Assembly (NCBI RefSeq): GCF_018616375.1
Contig: NZ_JAEQBB010000005.1
Location: 124,001-188,000, forward strand
Length of the DNA stretch: 64,000 nucleotides
Source: Exiguobacterium sp. J17977
GTDB lineage: Bacteria; Bacillota; Bacilli; Exiguobacteriales; Exiguobacteriaceae
Direction: 5' to 3'
Shown here: positions 9,737 through 19,196 of the stretch, piece after piece
Layout: each line of letters starts with the position of its first letter
Position numbering within the stretch: the first letter of the stretch is position 1
Position numbers and translations under genes: made by a program
The notes under the pieces: generated by a model
Seen by the model: only the letters and a program-made list of their open reading frames with translations
Database searches by the model: none
What the model was told of the DNA's origin: nothing

Positions 9737-10481
9737 GATCGGCCTCCTCTCTACTCCGTAATACGTCGAACGCTTCGAACGCCCCTCGTTCGTCATTGAC
9801 GAGGCGAATCGTCCGGAGCGGTAGACGTTCTAACAAACTTAATTCCCGTCGTTGCCGTTCTTCCAACAGTTGAATCGTCCCTTCCATCCCGCTCAACCCG
9901 TTCGCCTGAGCGTAGGCACGGGTCGTATAGTACTCGACGAAACCATGTCGCCAGTCGGTGGGCCGTTCCGCATAAACTTCGCGAAACACCGTAGGGACAT
10001 CAGCCGTCTCCAAATAGACGACGGTCGGGTCGAGCGGGGCCAGCAAGTCTGCCACCGTCTCGATATAGGCTTCAATCTGCTCGTTCGGGACGTCTTGGGC
10101 CACCATGCCGATCGTGAACGGGTTTTGTAGGAGCGCACATTCGAACACGTATACGTGATCCGCCTCCTTGACCCTTTCCACGAAACGACGCCAACGGCCG
10201 ACCATCAAGTCGACATGCTTGTCGAACGGCAACTCATAGACGTCGACCCCAGAACGACGTTCGTTCGGACGATATCGTATGAATCGACCTGTCCCGTCTT
10301 GATCGATGACCTCACCTTCCGTCTCGGGACCAGCTTCGACCCAATAGACGTCATGGACATCGACCGGATGTGACGCATCGATTTCCGAATAAAACGTATA
10401 GCCCGGTGTCGTAGCAAGTCTCTCCGCGAACGTCGTCTTCCCGCTCCCTGGTAGCCCTTCAATCAACCATAATTTACCCAT
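9723..10481 (-). CDS. P-loop NTPase / kinase-like protein of unknown substrate
   Basis: A 252-residue soluble protein whose N-terminus holds a perfect Walker A loop (LIEGLPGSGKTTFAERL, about residues 5-21), placing it among kinase-like P-loop NTPases. The rest is acidic and helical, without a motif I can tie to a known substrate. ATG 10481 is used because GGAGG lies 8 bases upstream; the longer frame begins inside the preceding gene. It starts 16 bases after the GGDEF-EAL gene and overlaps the MBL gene, so it belongs to the same operon. A role in nucleotide or small-molecule phosphorylation is inference only. Confidence 0.7.
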   Translation of the reverse strand: MGKLWLIEGLPGSGKTTFAERLATTPGYTFYSEIDASHPVDVHDVYWVEAGPETEGEVIDQDGTGRFIRYRPNERRSGVDVYELPFDKHVDLMVGRWRRFVERVKEADHVYVFECALLQNPFTIGMVAQDVPNEQIEAYIETVADLLAPLDPTVVYLETADVPTVFREVYAERPTDWRHGFVEYYTTRAYAQANGLSGMEGTIQLLEERQRRELSLLERLPLRTIRLVNDERGAFEAFDVLRSREEADHADA

Positions 10482-10497
10482 ATGTGAAGCCTCCGGA

Positions 10498-13400
10498 TCA
10501 ATTTTCTTGATGTGAGTCGTACACGTAATACCCATCCCCGCCGCAATTTTTGGCGACATACATCGCCGCATCCGAATGATGAATCATCGCATCGAGCGAA
10601 GCGTGGTCTTCTGAGCAAGCGACGCCGATACTGGCCGACAGCCTTAAGGATAAGCCATTCCCAACAATCATTTCCTGGGAAATGATACGGTTCAACTCCT
10701 CAAACCGCTCTGTTCCGAGCACTTCCTGCTCGGCATCGATGACAAGTAAAAACTCGTCGCCTGCGAAGCGATACGCCTTCCCATCATACGTTTGACCGAA
10801 CGAGCGAATCCGTCGCGCCGTCTCGATGAGCACTTCGTCCCCAATCAGATGACCGTAGGAATCGTTCACTTGTTTGAAGTCATCCAAATCGATGAACAAC
10901 AGCACGACCGGCTGCTTCCGATTCATCTTTTGTCTTAAGTCGGTCATGAACGAGTGCCGGTTCGCCAGTTTCGTCAAACTGTCTTGGGTGATGAGTTCGA
11001 TGACTTCCTGATGCTTCCGTTCGCGCCGAATCTCGTTTTCCATCCATCGGGTCACGAGTAGAATCGTATCCGTCATCTCATTGATTGTCGTGGTGTCGAC
11101 GACGTCGTTCAAGCTGCCCTGCTCGGCCAAGAACACGACCCAGCCGAACGTCTTGCCATCATTGGACAACGGCAGACTGATCATCGAGCTAAACTCGAGT
11201 CCATCGATCACAAGTTCGGCACGATCTAATTTTTGATGCCCGATTGTCGTCAAAGCATGAAGTTGTTGTAGCGCATCACTCGTCCAGCCGAGCTTGCCTT
11301 CCCCATCCTCCGATAAGACGCGATAGTTCGACTCTGTCGAGAAGATGACGGCGTGGGAATAACCAATCCAGCTACGCAGGACCATCTGAATTCGTTTCAG
11401 TTTATTGCCGAACGGTTCATGGAGCGCCGTCACTTCATACAGTGACTCGAGCGTCTGTTGCCGTTGCGCCTGCGCCCGAGTTTGTTCCGTCAACTCGATT
11501 TCGGCCATGACCCATCGCGCGAAATCTTCAAGCGACTGCAACGCTGCCTCGTCAAACGTGCGAGCTCGTTCGTCCGTCACACAAAGCGTGCCGATGACAT
11601 GTCCACTTCGCGTCGTGAGCGGCACACCCGCATAAAAACCGAGGTTTTCAAGCAACGGATTGTTCGTGCCGGCCTCAGACGTCTGCACGTCCTCGATGAC
11701 GACCGACGATTGGCCCGTCACGACCCGATCACACAGTGTCCATTCCCGATCCACGTGCGGAGTCTCAAGCAACGGACCCGCACAGGACTTGAACCATTGT
11801 TGGTCCGTCGTCAAAATCGAGATGAGCGCGACCGGCATGTTCAACGTGCGTGCGACAAGTCGCGTAATCCGATCATAACGCTCCTCTCGCGGAGTGTTTA
11901 AAATCTCAAGGCGCAGAATCGTCTTCAAACGCTCAGCTTCCTGCTCATCAAGTAACGTCGAAGGAGAAGTCGTGGCCAACTCGAGTTGCCGTAGCGCCGC
12001 ATGTTGATAGACGAGCGCATCGAGCGCCTGTTGGAGATCATTCAGCGGGAGCGGACGACTGAAGAAGTACCCTTGAATCTCATCACAACCGAGCTGTTCC
12101 ATCACCCGGTACTGTGCTTCCGTCTCGACCCCCTCGGCCGTGACCTCTAAATTCAATTTTTTAGCGAGCGAGACGATCAGTTTGACGATCTCATACTCTT
12201 TTAAGCCGTTGTCTTTATCCAATTGACTGATGAACGAGCGGTCAATCTTAATGCCGTCAATCTCAAACATCTTCAAGTAATTGAGGGACGAGTAGCTGAC
12301 GCCGAAGTCGTCAATCAACACGCGAAAGCCTTTCGTCTTCAAATATTCGACCGTCTGAATGCCGAGGAGCGGTTCTTGCATGAGCGTATGTTCCGTGATC
12401 TCAAACTCGAACTGTTCCGGTCTCAATCCATATGCGGCGAGCACCTGCAACAACTGCTGGATATAATCTTGCCGGAACAACACCGGTGACACGTTGACCG
12501 CGACACGGCGCCCTGCAAACAGATCCGGTTGCTCCATCATGTCACGACAGACACGGTCGAAAACGAACCCAGTGATGTCTTCAATCAAGAGTGACGTTTC
12601 GGCAATCTTAATGAACGTTTCCGGTGAAACGTTACCGAGCGTCGCACTGTGCCACCGCACGAGCGCCTCAAAATGAACCATCCCGTCCTGACAGCCGATT
12701 TTTGGTTGATAGACGACGCTCAGTTCGTCGGTTTTCAATCCTTTGATGAGCTCCATCTCGATCGTCATCTCATCGATATAATGTTGGACGTAATCGTCCT
12801 TCTCGTACACTTTAATCATCTGCTTGCCCGCTTGTCTCGCTTCGAGGAGCGCCGTCGACGCATTCATGATGACCCGGTCGGCGTCCTCGCTCCCCGCGCT
12901 GATTCCAAGGCAACCGGATAAGGCGAACTCGGTTTCGGCCACTTGATACGTATACGCAGCGATGGCCGCTAGCAATCGCTCCCCATGCGTCGTCGCCGTC
13001 TCGATTGAGGTGTAAGGCAACACGGCGATAAAATCTTCTCCGTCCACGCGCCCGATAATCGAGCCTTTCGGTAACAAGTCCGATAAGTGGCGCGTCATCT
13101 CTTTAATCAGGCGATGAGATTGTTCCACGCCTTGCAAGGACAAGATGATTTTAAATCGGTTGATGTGCAACCGCATGACGCTCGTCACTTCCGCTCCTTC
13201 TCGTTGCGTGAACAGCTTCTCGAGCTCGAGCTTCACTTTCATCAAGTTCGGCATCCCGGTCAAATAATCGATATTCTCGATGCTGCTCAATAGCTTCATC
13301 TCTGCCTCTTCCGATAAATCGGTCGTCAGCCCTAACACATAACGCACGTTACCCGCCTCATCTTCGAGCGGCATGAGGACCGATGATGCGAAGCGGGCCG

Positions 13401-13680
13401 TATTGGCCTCGATGTTCATCTGCGACATGAAATAGACCGGTGCATGCGTCGCGACGACTTCATCGTAATGTCCGATTAACTCGCTGGCGACATCGACCGC
13501 ATACATATCATGTAAATACATGCCACTCACATCGTCCGGGAGTGAGGACGCCAGTTTCCCCTGTTCACTGACGCGCACGTATCGATACCCCTCAGGCATC
13601 ACTTCCATCAAAAACACCATCCGGTATAAGTGAACGAATACATTAAACAAATAGTGCGGGTCGATCTTCATCTGCTGCAT
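10498..13680 (-). CDS. c-di-GMP protein: PAS-GGDEF(degenerate)-EAL-GAF-GAF-GGDEF
   Basis: A 1060-residue soluble protein with two c-di-GMP output units. PAS-like segment about 10-125; first GGDEF domain about 135-295, with its motif degraded to DGEDF near residue 211; EAL domain about 305-560 with FEALVRW near 337, NVSP, EITEH, DDFG, KIDRSF, AEGVET and QGYFFSRPL, so the phosphodiesterase residues look complete. Two GAF-like domains follow (about 585-750 and 765-890), and a C-terminal GGDEF domain has AGDEF near 973, an accepted active variant without an RxxD I-site. The protein may therefore both make and break c-di-GMP. First gene of a four-gene operon. Confidence 0.9.
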   Translation of the reverse strand: MQQMKIDPHYLFNVFVHLYRMVFLMEVMPEGYRYVRVSEQGKLASSLPDDVSGMYLHDMYAVDVASELIGHYDEVVATHAPVYFMSQMNIEANTARFASSVLMPLEDEAGNVRYVLGLTTDLSEEAEMKLLSSIENIDYLTGMPNLMKVKLELEKLFTQREGAEVTSVMRLHINRFKIILSLQGVEQSHRLIKEMTRHLSDLLPKGSIIGRVDGEDFIAVLPYTSIETATTHGERLLAAIAAYTYQVAETEFALSGCLGISAGSEDADRVIMNASTALLEARQAGKQMIKVYEKDDYVQHYIDEMTIEMELIKGLKTDELSVVYQPKIGCQDGMVHFEALVRWHSATLGNVSPETFIKIAETSLLIEDITGFVFDRVCRDMMEQPDLFAGRRVAVNVSPVLFRQDYIQQLLQVLAAYGLRPEQFEFEITEHTLMQEPLLGIQTVEYLKTKGFRVLIDDFGVSYSSLNYLKMFEIDGIKIDRSFISQLDKDNGLKEYEIVKLIVSLAKKLNLEVTAEGVETEAQYRVMEQLGCDEIQGYFFSRPLPLNDLQQALDALVYQHAALRQLELATTSPSTLLDEQEAERLKTILRLEILNTPREERYDRITRLVARTLNMPVALISILTTDQQWFKSCAGPLLETPHVDREWTLCDRVVTGQSSVVIEDVQTSEAGTNNPLLENLGFYAGVPLTTRSGHVIGTLCVTDERARTFDEAALQSLEDFARWVMAEIELTEQTRAQAQRQQTLESLYEVTALHEPFGNKLKRIQMVLRSWIGYSHAVIFSTESNYRVLSEDGEGKLGWTSDALQQLHALTTIGHQKLDRAELVIDGLEFSSMISLPLSNDGKTFGWVVFLAEQGSLNDVVDTTTINEMTDTILLVTRWMENEIRRERKHQEVIELITQDSLTKLANRHSFMTDLRQKMNRKQPVVLLFIDLDDFKQVNDSYGHLIGDEVLIETARRIRSFGQTYDGKAYRFAGDEFLLVIDAEQEVLGTERFEELNRIISQEMIVGNGLSLRLSASIGVACSEDHASLDAMIHHSDAAMYVAKNCGGDGYYVYDSHQEN

Positions 13681-13833
13681 ACTGTACCTCCAGGCAATCT
13701 CCGTTTCTTCTAGTTTAGTAGTTTTAGCTGGTCTTGTTCACGAAACCGTTCAAAAAAAGGGGAAGACGTTTTCAATGAGCGGGCAATAATCGGGTATTGA
13801 TAAGTAAAAGTCGCAAAAGCGAGGTGAACCATC

Positions 13834-14145
13834 ATGCTCAGTCGAAACGTCACTCCACAGACACGGCCAGGAAAATGGTCGGTCCTCTTGTTACTTGCGG
13901 TGTTCGTGCTCTTACTCGTGTCTGCCCTCATCGTCCAATCCGCTCAACCGTTCAACTTCGACACGTTATTCGACAATACGTGGGCGGCCGTCGTATCGAT
14001 GTTGGCCATCGTCTCCGCACTCGGTGCATTCGTCGTCGGGATGTATACCATCTTACGCAATCACGAACGCTCGGTCGCGGTCTTCGTTACCGTCTCGCTC
14101 GGCGGTCTTGTCGCTTTGTTCGTGCTCATGCAACTGTTCCTCTAA
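13834..14145 (+). CDS. Small three-helix membrane protein (paralogue of 19730-20056)
   Basis: A 103-residue hydrophobic protein of unknown function with helices at about 14-36, 48-70 and 78-102. It shares an N-terminal PGKWS motif, a central LGAFVxG segment, a basic loop (ILRNHERS) and a C-terminal LFVLMQL stretch with the 108-residue protein at 19730-20056, so the two are paralogues. GAGGTG precedes the ATG. GGGTAT at 13792-13797 looks like a SigB -10 element but lacks a convincing -35. I do not recognise the family. Confidence 0.75.
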   Translation: MLSRNVTPQTRPGKWSVLLLLAVFVLLLVSALIVQSAQPFNFDTLFDNTWAAVVSMLAIVSALGAFVVGMYTILRNHERSVAVFVTVSLGGLVALFVLMQLFL

Positions 14146-14151
14146 CTGACA

Positions 14152-14184
14152 AACGCACCTTTCCGTTAGGAATAGGTGCGTTTT
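14152..14184. terminator. Bidirectional terminator
   Basis: AACGCACCT / AGGTGCGTT hairpin followed by a T-run, between converging genes. Confidence 0.8.
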
Positions 14185-14186
14185 CG

Positions 14187-15179
14187 TCATAGAAGTTCTT
14201 TTGCGAGCAACCGATAGACGTTCAAGCGGCTCTCTTGTGTATGCTGGATACTGCAAATCATTGCCTCATCAAACCCATAATGAGCCGATTCTTCCTGCAA
14301 TTGCGTCGCAATCTGTTTCGGTGTCCCGACGAGATGGATTTTTCGGTTGTTGGCGATTTGAATCTTGTCGATCTCGGTGAGCGGATAGTCGTGTGCCGCC
14401 TCCGGGCTCATCAATTGACGAAGCTGGCCTTTCATCAAGAACAGACGTGATAAATCCGACGGACGTGCCAAATACTCGGCCTCTTCTTCCGTCTCGGCCG
14501 TCGTCACGAGATACGTGACGCTGATGTCCGGCTTCTCCATGAAAGCGGACGGAGTGAAATGCTGACGATACGCGTCGAGCGCAGCGACACTCAGTTCTCC
14601 ATTGAAAAATTGGGCGAAGGAATAGCCGAGCCCCATCCGTCCTGCTTGGATGGCGCTGTTGCCGCTCGACCCGAGGAGCCACGCCTCTGGTAGCGTGACG
14701 CCGGTCGGAGCAGCCGGCGTATTCTTATACCAGCGTTCCTCCGGTGCCTCATCGTTGATGAGTTGGAGCGTCGTTCCGAGCTTTTCATACAGGCCGTCCA
14801 TCATCGGCTTTTGCCCTTGCGACATCGCGTAGATGGCGTTGGCGTCCCCGCCCGGTGCCCGGCCGACCCCGAAGTCGATACGTCCCGGTGCGAGCGCGCT
14901 GAGCGTCTTGAACACTTCGGCCATTTTGAGCGGTGAATAGTGCATCATCATGATGCCACCTGAACCAAGACGAATTCGTTCTGTTTTTGCCGCGATGTAA
15001 GCCGCGACAACTTCCGGTGCCGAGCTGGCGAACGACATGCCGCCGTGATGTTCGGCCATCCACATCCGGTAATAGCCGAGCTCTTCTGCCAATTGGGCCA
15101 GTTCGACCGCACTTTGTAACGCATGTTCTGACGTATGTCCGGATGTCACCGGCGCTTGATCCAATACACTTAATCTCAT
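14187..15179 (-). CDS. Luciferase-like (LLM class) flavin-dependent oxidoreductase
   Basis: A 330-residue protein of the bacterial luciferase-like monooxygenase superfamily (TIM barrel, FMN or F420 type), close to the MsnO8/YhbW-type group that begins MxLSVLDQxP. Diagnostic segments are WMAEHHGG (about 45), RIRLGSGGIMM (about 70-80) and GRIDFGVGRAPGGD (about 100-113). It probably uses reduced flavin to oxidise a small organic substrate; the substrate is unknown. GGAGCG precedes the ATG. Monocistronic on the minus strand. Confidence 0.85.
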   Translation of the reverse strand: MRLSVLDQAPVTSGHTSEHALQSAVELAQLAEELGYYRMWMAEHHGGMSFASSAPEVVAAYIAAKTERIRLGSGGIMMMHYSPLKMAEVFKTLSALAPGRIDFGVGRAPGGDANAIYAMSQGQKPMMDGLYEKLGTTLQLINDEAPEERWYKNTPAAPTGVTLPEAWLLGSSGNSAIQAGRMGLGYSFAQFFNGELSVAALDAYRQHFTPSAFMEKPDISVTYLVTTAETEEEAEYLARPSDLSRLFLMKGQLRQLMSPEAAHDYPLTEIDKIQIANNRKIHLVGTPKQIATQLQEESAHYGFDEAMICSIQHTQESRLNVYRLLAKELL

Positions 15180-15281
15180 CTGTATCGCTCCGTTCCTAAA
15201 GTATATATGGTGAATATCTCGATTTTGTAAGACTCGCCGTCATCATACTAAAGTGAGCCGGAGAATACGAATAGTTCGCTC

Positions 15282-15296
15282 TTGAGAACGCTTTCT
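15282..15296 (+). promoter_or_regulatory. cre-like site upstream of yjiH-type gene
   Basis: TTGAGAACGCTTTCT matches the CcpA site WTGNAANCGNWNNCW with one mismatch (G for A at position 5). It lies about 160 bases before the membrane protein gene. No clear promoter hexamers were identified around it. Confidence 0.4.
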
Positions 15297-15453
15297 TTAT
15301 TTCAGAAAATTACAACGAATTGTTGCTTGCTCCCTGTTCACTTCTCTATAATGGACGAGAAGAAGCTATTCCTTCATAGCAATTCACGTAACGCACGATG
15401 GGGACGTGCCAGTGAAGTGCACACTACACTTTCGGGGAAAAGGGGTAAATTGA

Positions 15454-16830
15454 ATGAATCACACACCAAACCGGTCCGGTCATGACGGGCCCAGATTCAC
15501 ATCAGCAGATTACATGAAATTCATCATTCCATCGTTAATCGGGATTTTATTCTTCATCGTCCCAATCCCGTCTGGTGACGGGTTCACCATTCCCGTCGCC
15601 TTTTTATCGAACTGGCTGATTGATTTGATTGGCGACTTCGTACCGACGATTGCCGTCATCATGATGGGAATCTCGGTCGTCGGTTCACTCATCGCGTATG
15701 CGGTCAAACCGGTGTTCATCTTAGAGCGCCCGCATTTGAACACGTTGTTCAACGTCACACCGTTTTGGTTTGTAATGCGCGTCATCGGCTTCATCGCCGG
15801 CTTCATGACGTTACTCGTCATCGGTCCTGAAGCGATCACGTCCGAGTTCACGGGTGGCTTGTTGTTATATGACTTGATCCCGATTTTGTTCGCGACGTTC
15901 TTGTTCGCCGGGATGTTATTGCCGCTCCTGTTGAACTTCGGATTGCTCGAATTCGTCGGGACGATTCTCATCAAAGTGATGCGTCCGCTGTTCCGTCTCC
16001 CAGGTCGAGCCTCGCTCGATGCGCTCGCATCTTGGGTCGGAGACGCCACAATCGGAATTTTGTTGACGACGAGACAATATGAAGAAGGCTATTATACGAA
16101 ACGAGAAGCCTCGATTATCGCCACGACGTTCTCCGTCGTCTCAATCACATTCACGATTGTCATCTTGTCGTACATGGAGCTCGACGCCTACTTCCCACAT
16201 TATTACGGAACCATCATCCTATCTGGAATCGTCGCCGCGCTCATCATGCCGCGCATCTATCCGTTGTCACGTAAGCCTGACACGGCGTATGAGAAGACCG
16301 AATTGAAACCGGAAGAACCGGTACCGGCGAACGTCCCGATGCGCGGCTGGGCACTGCGTCAAGCGTTGCTCAAATCAAAATCGAGTAAAGGCGCCGGTGC
16401 CACGTTCAAAGACGGGTTCCAAAACGTGCTCGACATGTGGCTCGGCATTTTGCCGGTCGTCATGGCCGTCGGAACGATTGCGCTCGTCATCGCCGAGCAC
16501 ACGTCATTGTTCACGATTCTCGGCAAACCGTTCGAACCGATTCTCATGTTGTTGCAAGTGCCCGAAGCAGAGGCCGCGGCCCAGACGATGGTCGTCGGGT
16601 TCGCCGATATGTTCTTGCCGGCCGTGCTCGGCAGTGGCATCGAAAGTGAGTTGACGCGATTCGTCATCGCCTGTGTGTCCGTCACCCAGCTCATCTTCAT
16701 GTCTGAGGTCGGCGGACTGTTGCTCGGCTCGAAATTGCCAATTTCGTTCTTCGATCTCGTTCTCATCTTCTTGTTGCGGACGATCATCACGTTACCGATT
16801 ATCGTCGGGATCGCCCATCTCATCTTTTGA
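15454..16830 (+). CDS. YjiH family membrane protein (nucleoside-recognition/Gate domain)
   Basis: Integral membrane protein of 458 residues with about ten hydrophobic helices. It matches my recollection of the YjiH family, which carries the Gate domain shared with nucleoside transporters and FeoB; two such segments are visible at about 150-250 and 315-455. A transported solute has not been established for the family, so I give none. AAAGGGG precedes the ATG. Single gene with its own terminator-like hairpin. A cre-like site upstream suggests carbon-catabolite control. Confidence 0.75.
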   Translation: MNHTPNRSGHDGPRFTSADYMKFIIPSLIGILFFIVPIPSGDGFTIPVAFLSNWLIDLIGDFVPTIAVIMMGISVVGSLIAYAVKPVFILERPHLNTLFNVTPFWFVMRVIGFIAGFMTLLVIGPEAITSEFTGGLLLYDLIPILFATFLFAGMLLPLLLNFGLLEFVGTILIKVMRPLFRLPGRASLDALASWVGDATIGILLTTRQYEEGYYTKREASIIATTFSVVSITFTIVILSYMELDAYFPHYYGTIILSGIVAALIMPRIYPLSRKPDTAYEKTELKPEEPVPANVPMRGWALRQALLKSKSSKGAGATFKDGFQNVLDMWLGILPVVMAVGTIALVIAEHTSLFTILGKPFEPILMLLQVPEAEAAAQTMVVGFADMFLPAVLGSGIESELTRFVIACVSVTQLIFMSEVGGLLLGSKLPISFFDLVLIFLLRTIITLPIIVGIAHLIF

Positions 16831-16833
16831 CGA

Positions 16834-16870
16834 CAACACGCCCGTTCTCTCATTCCAGAGGACGGGCGTT
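16834..16870 (+). terminator. Hairpin terminator after the YjiH gene
   Basis: CAACACGCCCGT / ACGGGCGTTG stem. The downstream T-tract is short (TTGTTTG), so efficiency may be moderate. Confidence 0.6.
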
Positions 16871-16902
16871 GTTTGTATAATAAAGAAAAAGGGAGGTGCG
16901 TC

Positions 16903-17559
16903 ATGGACGAACATTATGCCGGACAGCTCGAAGTCGCAAAGAAAGGTTACGCTGGAATCATCGACCCCAAGGCCTACGTGAACGACCGCTATCACGGCCA
17001 TTGGACGGTCAAGAGCGAGAAACGCATCAACGGGGTTCCCGTGTTGCTTCAAAAAGCGTTCAACGGAGGCAAGAACAATTGTACACTCACCTCGATGACG
17101 GCCATTTTCCGCTATTACCATGACCTTGGCTATGCGCGCATCCCGGGGGACGTAATCGAGATTCAACGAGACGCACGTGAGATTGCGCTCGCCCATCAGT
17201 TTAAGGACGAGAAAGGCACACCACCGACTCGAATCAGTACAATCGTCACGAAACTTTGGGCCCATTACGGCTACAAAGGGCACGGCAGCTCGCGTTATCT
17301 ATGGAAATGGTCGACGTTCGAGCGTGAACTCGCGGCCGACCGCCCTTTTATCCTGAATATGGCGAACGGCTTTTATAAAAATCACTCCGTCACCGGAATC
17401 GGGTATATCATCTTCCACAAACCCGGCTTTCCCGACGTCATCTTGCTCGAGGTGCTCGACAACCGGGCCCGTGACATTCGCTACATCGATTTCAACGAGT
17501 TCAACTTTTGGGGTAGCATCACGCGCGTGTATCCGCCACAGGACGTTCAGGAGAAATAA
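16903..17559 (+). CDS. C39-like cysteine peptidase-fold protein, cytoplasmic
   Basis: A 218-residue protein with a papain-like C39 layout: Cys60 in GGKNNCTLTSM, His161 in KNHSVTGIGY, and Asp186/Asn187 in LEVLDNRA as candidate third residue. There is no signal peptide or membrane segment, so it would act in the cytoplasm unless exported unusually. Similar domains process leader peptides or act as amidases, but no peptide substrate or ABC transporter is adjacent. ATG 16903 follows GGGAGGTG; a longer frame to 16873 lacks an SD. Its 3' end overlaps the converging gene by 13 bases. Confidence 0.6.
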   Translation: MDEHYAGQLEVAKKGYAGIIDPKAYVNDRYHGHWTVKSEKRINGVPVLLQKAFNGGKNNCTLTSMTAIFRYYHDLGYARIPGDVIEIQRDAREIALAHQFKDEKGTPPTRISTIVTKLWAHYGYKGHGSSRYLWKWSTFERELAADRPFILNMANGFYKNHSVTGIGYIIFHKPGFPDVILLEVLDNRARDIRYIDFNEFNFWGSITRVYPPQDVQEK

Positions 17560-18356
17560 CGATTAGCCCTCGCCTCGATGGCTTGCCCGATTCGAATCAG
17601 ATGCTCCCGTTTCGCATACGAGCCATGGTGGAGACCGAAAGCGTCTCGACCGTTCCCGAGACCGACGAACACTTCGGACGGTTTGACATGCAGTCCGATC
17701 ATTGGGATATGGAGCGTCGCATGATAGCCGAGTTCGAACTGGGCGCTCGGGTAAGCCTCGATCATCTCGCTATGCGTAAAACCGTCGAACGCTGCACAGT
17801 TATCCCGCCCAAGGACGATCAAACGGGAAGGGTTCACATAACGAATCGTCCGTTCGAGCAAATCGAGCGATGTCGGGTGCTCCATCCATTGGCGTCCCGT
17901 CCGCAATTGGCCCATCTGACGCCACGTCGCATATTTGAAAAAGTCGACATGGAGCGCGGACCCGTCGTAGAATGAGCATCCCATGCCTTCAAGCAGGGCC
18001 TCGAGTTTCGCCCCTCCCGGTTTGCCGAACCAGCTCGTCGTCGCCCGTCCGGCCTCGAAGTAAGCCGCGGCGTAGTGAAGTGTCGCGTCGAGCGCGTTGT
18101 CATCTTGCAGGTAGGCATCGAGTGATTCGTCACGCCAATAGAACTTTTGTGACTCTCCTCTACGAACGGTGCCGTCCCGTTCAAAAAATTCGCCGCGCGA
18201 CGGATTCGTCCCGACGGTGAGCCACTGTTGCTCCGTCGGGCGCCCATACCATAGGACCGGAGAGGCCCCCTCAATCAGCTCTGTCTGAAACGACGATGTC
18301 ATGAGCGCTTGTTGAAACCGAATCGCGTCTTGCAATAGCACTCGTGCCTGATCCAT
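17547..18356 (-). CDS. Uracil-DNA glycosylase-superfamily-like protein
   Basis: A 269-residue soluble protein. The segment [13 protein letters not shown] (about 46-58) resembles motif 1 of the UDG superfamily (GxNPS/GINPG), and [13 protein letters not shown] plus [12 protein letters not shown] near the end could be the second core strand and motif 2. The usual HPS triad is not exact. A DNA base-excision role is therefore inferred, not shown. GGAGG lies before the ATG. The 3' end overlaps the converging C39-like gene. Two further UDG-like proteins lie at 34145 and 36118. Confidence 0.5.
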   Translation of the reverse strand: MDQARVLLQDAIRFQQALMTSSFQTELIEGASPVLWYGRPTEQQWLTVGTNPSRGEFFERDGTVRRGESQKFYWRDESLDAYLQDDNALDATLHYAAAYFEAGRATTSWFGKPGGAKLEALLEGMGCSFYDGSALHVDFFKYATWRQMGQLRTGRQWMEHPTSLDLLERTIRYVNPSRLIVLGRDNCAAFDGFTHSEMIEAYPSAQFELGYHATLHIPMIGLHVKPSEVFVGLGNGRDAFGLHHGSYAKREHLIRIGQAIEARANRYFS

Positions 18357-18452
18357 CGAGCCACCTCCTCTCTACTCGTTCGTTTCCCGCTTTCAGGCAC
18401 ATGTAAAATACGTTATAGTGAGAGGACGAAGCCAAAAAAAGGACGTGGATCT

Positions 18453-19163
18453 ATGCGTATCAATAAATTCATCAGTGAATCCGGCAAGGCGTCCCGCCGC
18501 CAAGCCGACCGTCTCGTCGAAGAAGGACGGGTTACCATCAACGGGAAGAAAGCGAAAATCGGCGACCAAGTGAACCCAGGGGACGAAGTGCTCGTCAACG
18601 GTTCGGCCGCCCGCGTCGCACGAAACAACGTTTATATCGCCGTCCATAAACCAGTCGGCATCACGAGCACGACCGAGAAGAAAGTCAAAGGCAACTTGGT
18701 CGACCTCGTCAACCATCCGCTCCGCATCTTCAATATCGGCCGTCTCGATAAAGACTCGGAAGGGCTCATCTTGATGACGAACGACGGTGATATCGTCAAC
18801 GAGATTCTTCGCGCCGAGGGTGAGCACGAGAAAGAATACATCGTCTCGGTCGATAAGCCGATCACCCCGGAGTTCGTCGAACAGATGGAAGCCGGCGTCA
18901 GAATTCTCGGCCAAAAGACGTTGCCGTGTAAAGTCCATCAACTGTCAAAGTTCGATTTCAACATCACGCTGACGCAAGGGCTCAACCGCCAAATCCGTCG
19001 CATGTGTGAAGCGCTCGGTTACGAGGTGTACCGCCTTCAGCGCGTACGTGTCATGAACATCACGCTCGGCAAGCTCCCGCCCGGACAATGGCGCGACCTG
19101 TCGAAAAAAGAACGCGAGCAGTTGTTCCGTGAATTGAATTACGAACCGAAAGAATGGTATTAA
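18453..19163 (+). CDS. rluF: 23S rRNA pseudouridine synthase, RluF/RsuA type
   Basis: Isomerises a uridine in 23S rRNA to pseudouridine (U2604 in the E. coli enzyme). It has an N-terminal S4 RNA-binding domain (about 1-48, [19 protein letters not shown]) and a RsuA/RluB/RluF catalytic domain with [10 protein letters not shown]; Asp99 is the catalytic residue. Length of 236 residues is typical. The [16 protein letters not shown] segment is also characteristic. The start codon lies about 20 bases after AAAAAAGGACGTG. Single-gene unit. Confidence 0.9.
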   Translation: MRINKFISESGKASRRQADRLVEEGRVTINGKKAKIGDQVNPGDEVLVNGSAARVARNNVYIAVHKPVGITSTTEKKVKGNLVDLVNHPLRIFNIGRLDKDSEGLILMTNDGDIVNEILRAEGEHEKEYIVSVDKPITPEFVEQMEAGVRILGQKTLPCKVHQLSKFDFNITLTQGLNRQIRRMCEALGYEVYRLQRVRVMNITLGKLPPGQWRDLSKKEREQLFRELNYEPKEWY

Positions 19164-19164
19164 A

Positions 19165-19196
19165 ACAAGCCCAGACGCTTTTTGTCTGGGCTTGTC
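19165..19196. terminator. Hairpin terminator shared by converging genes
   Basis: ACAAGCCCAGAC / GTCTGGGCTTGT perfect 12-base stem. A T-run follows on the minus strand only. Confidence 0.65.
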
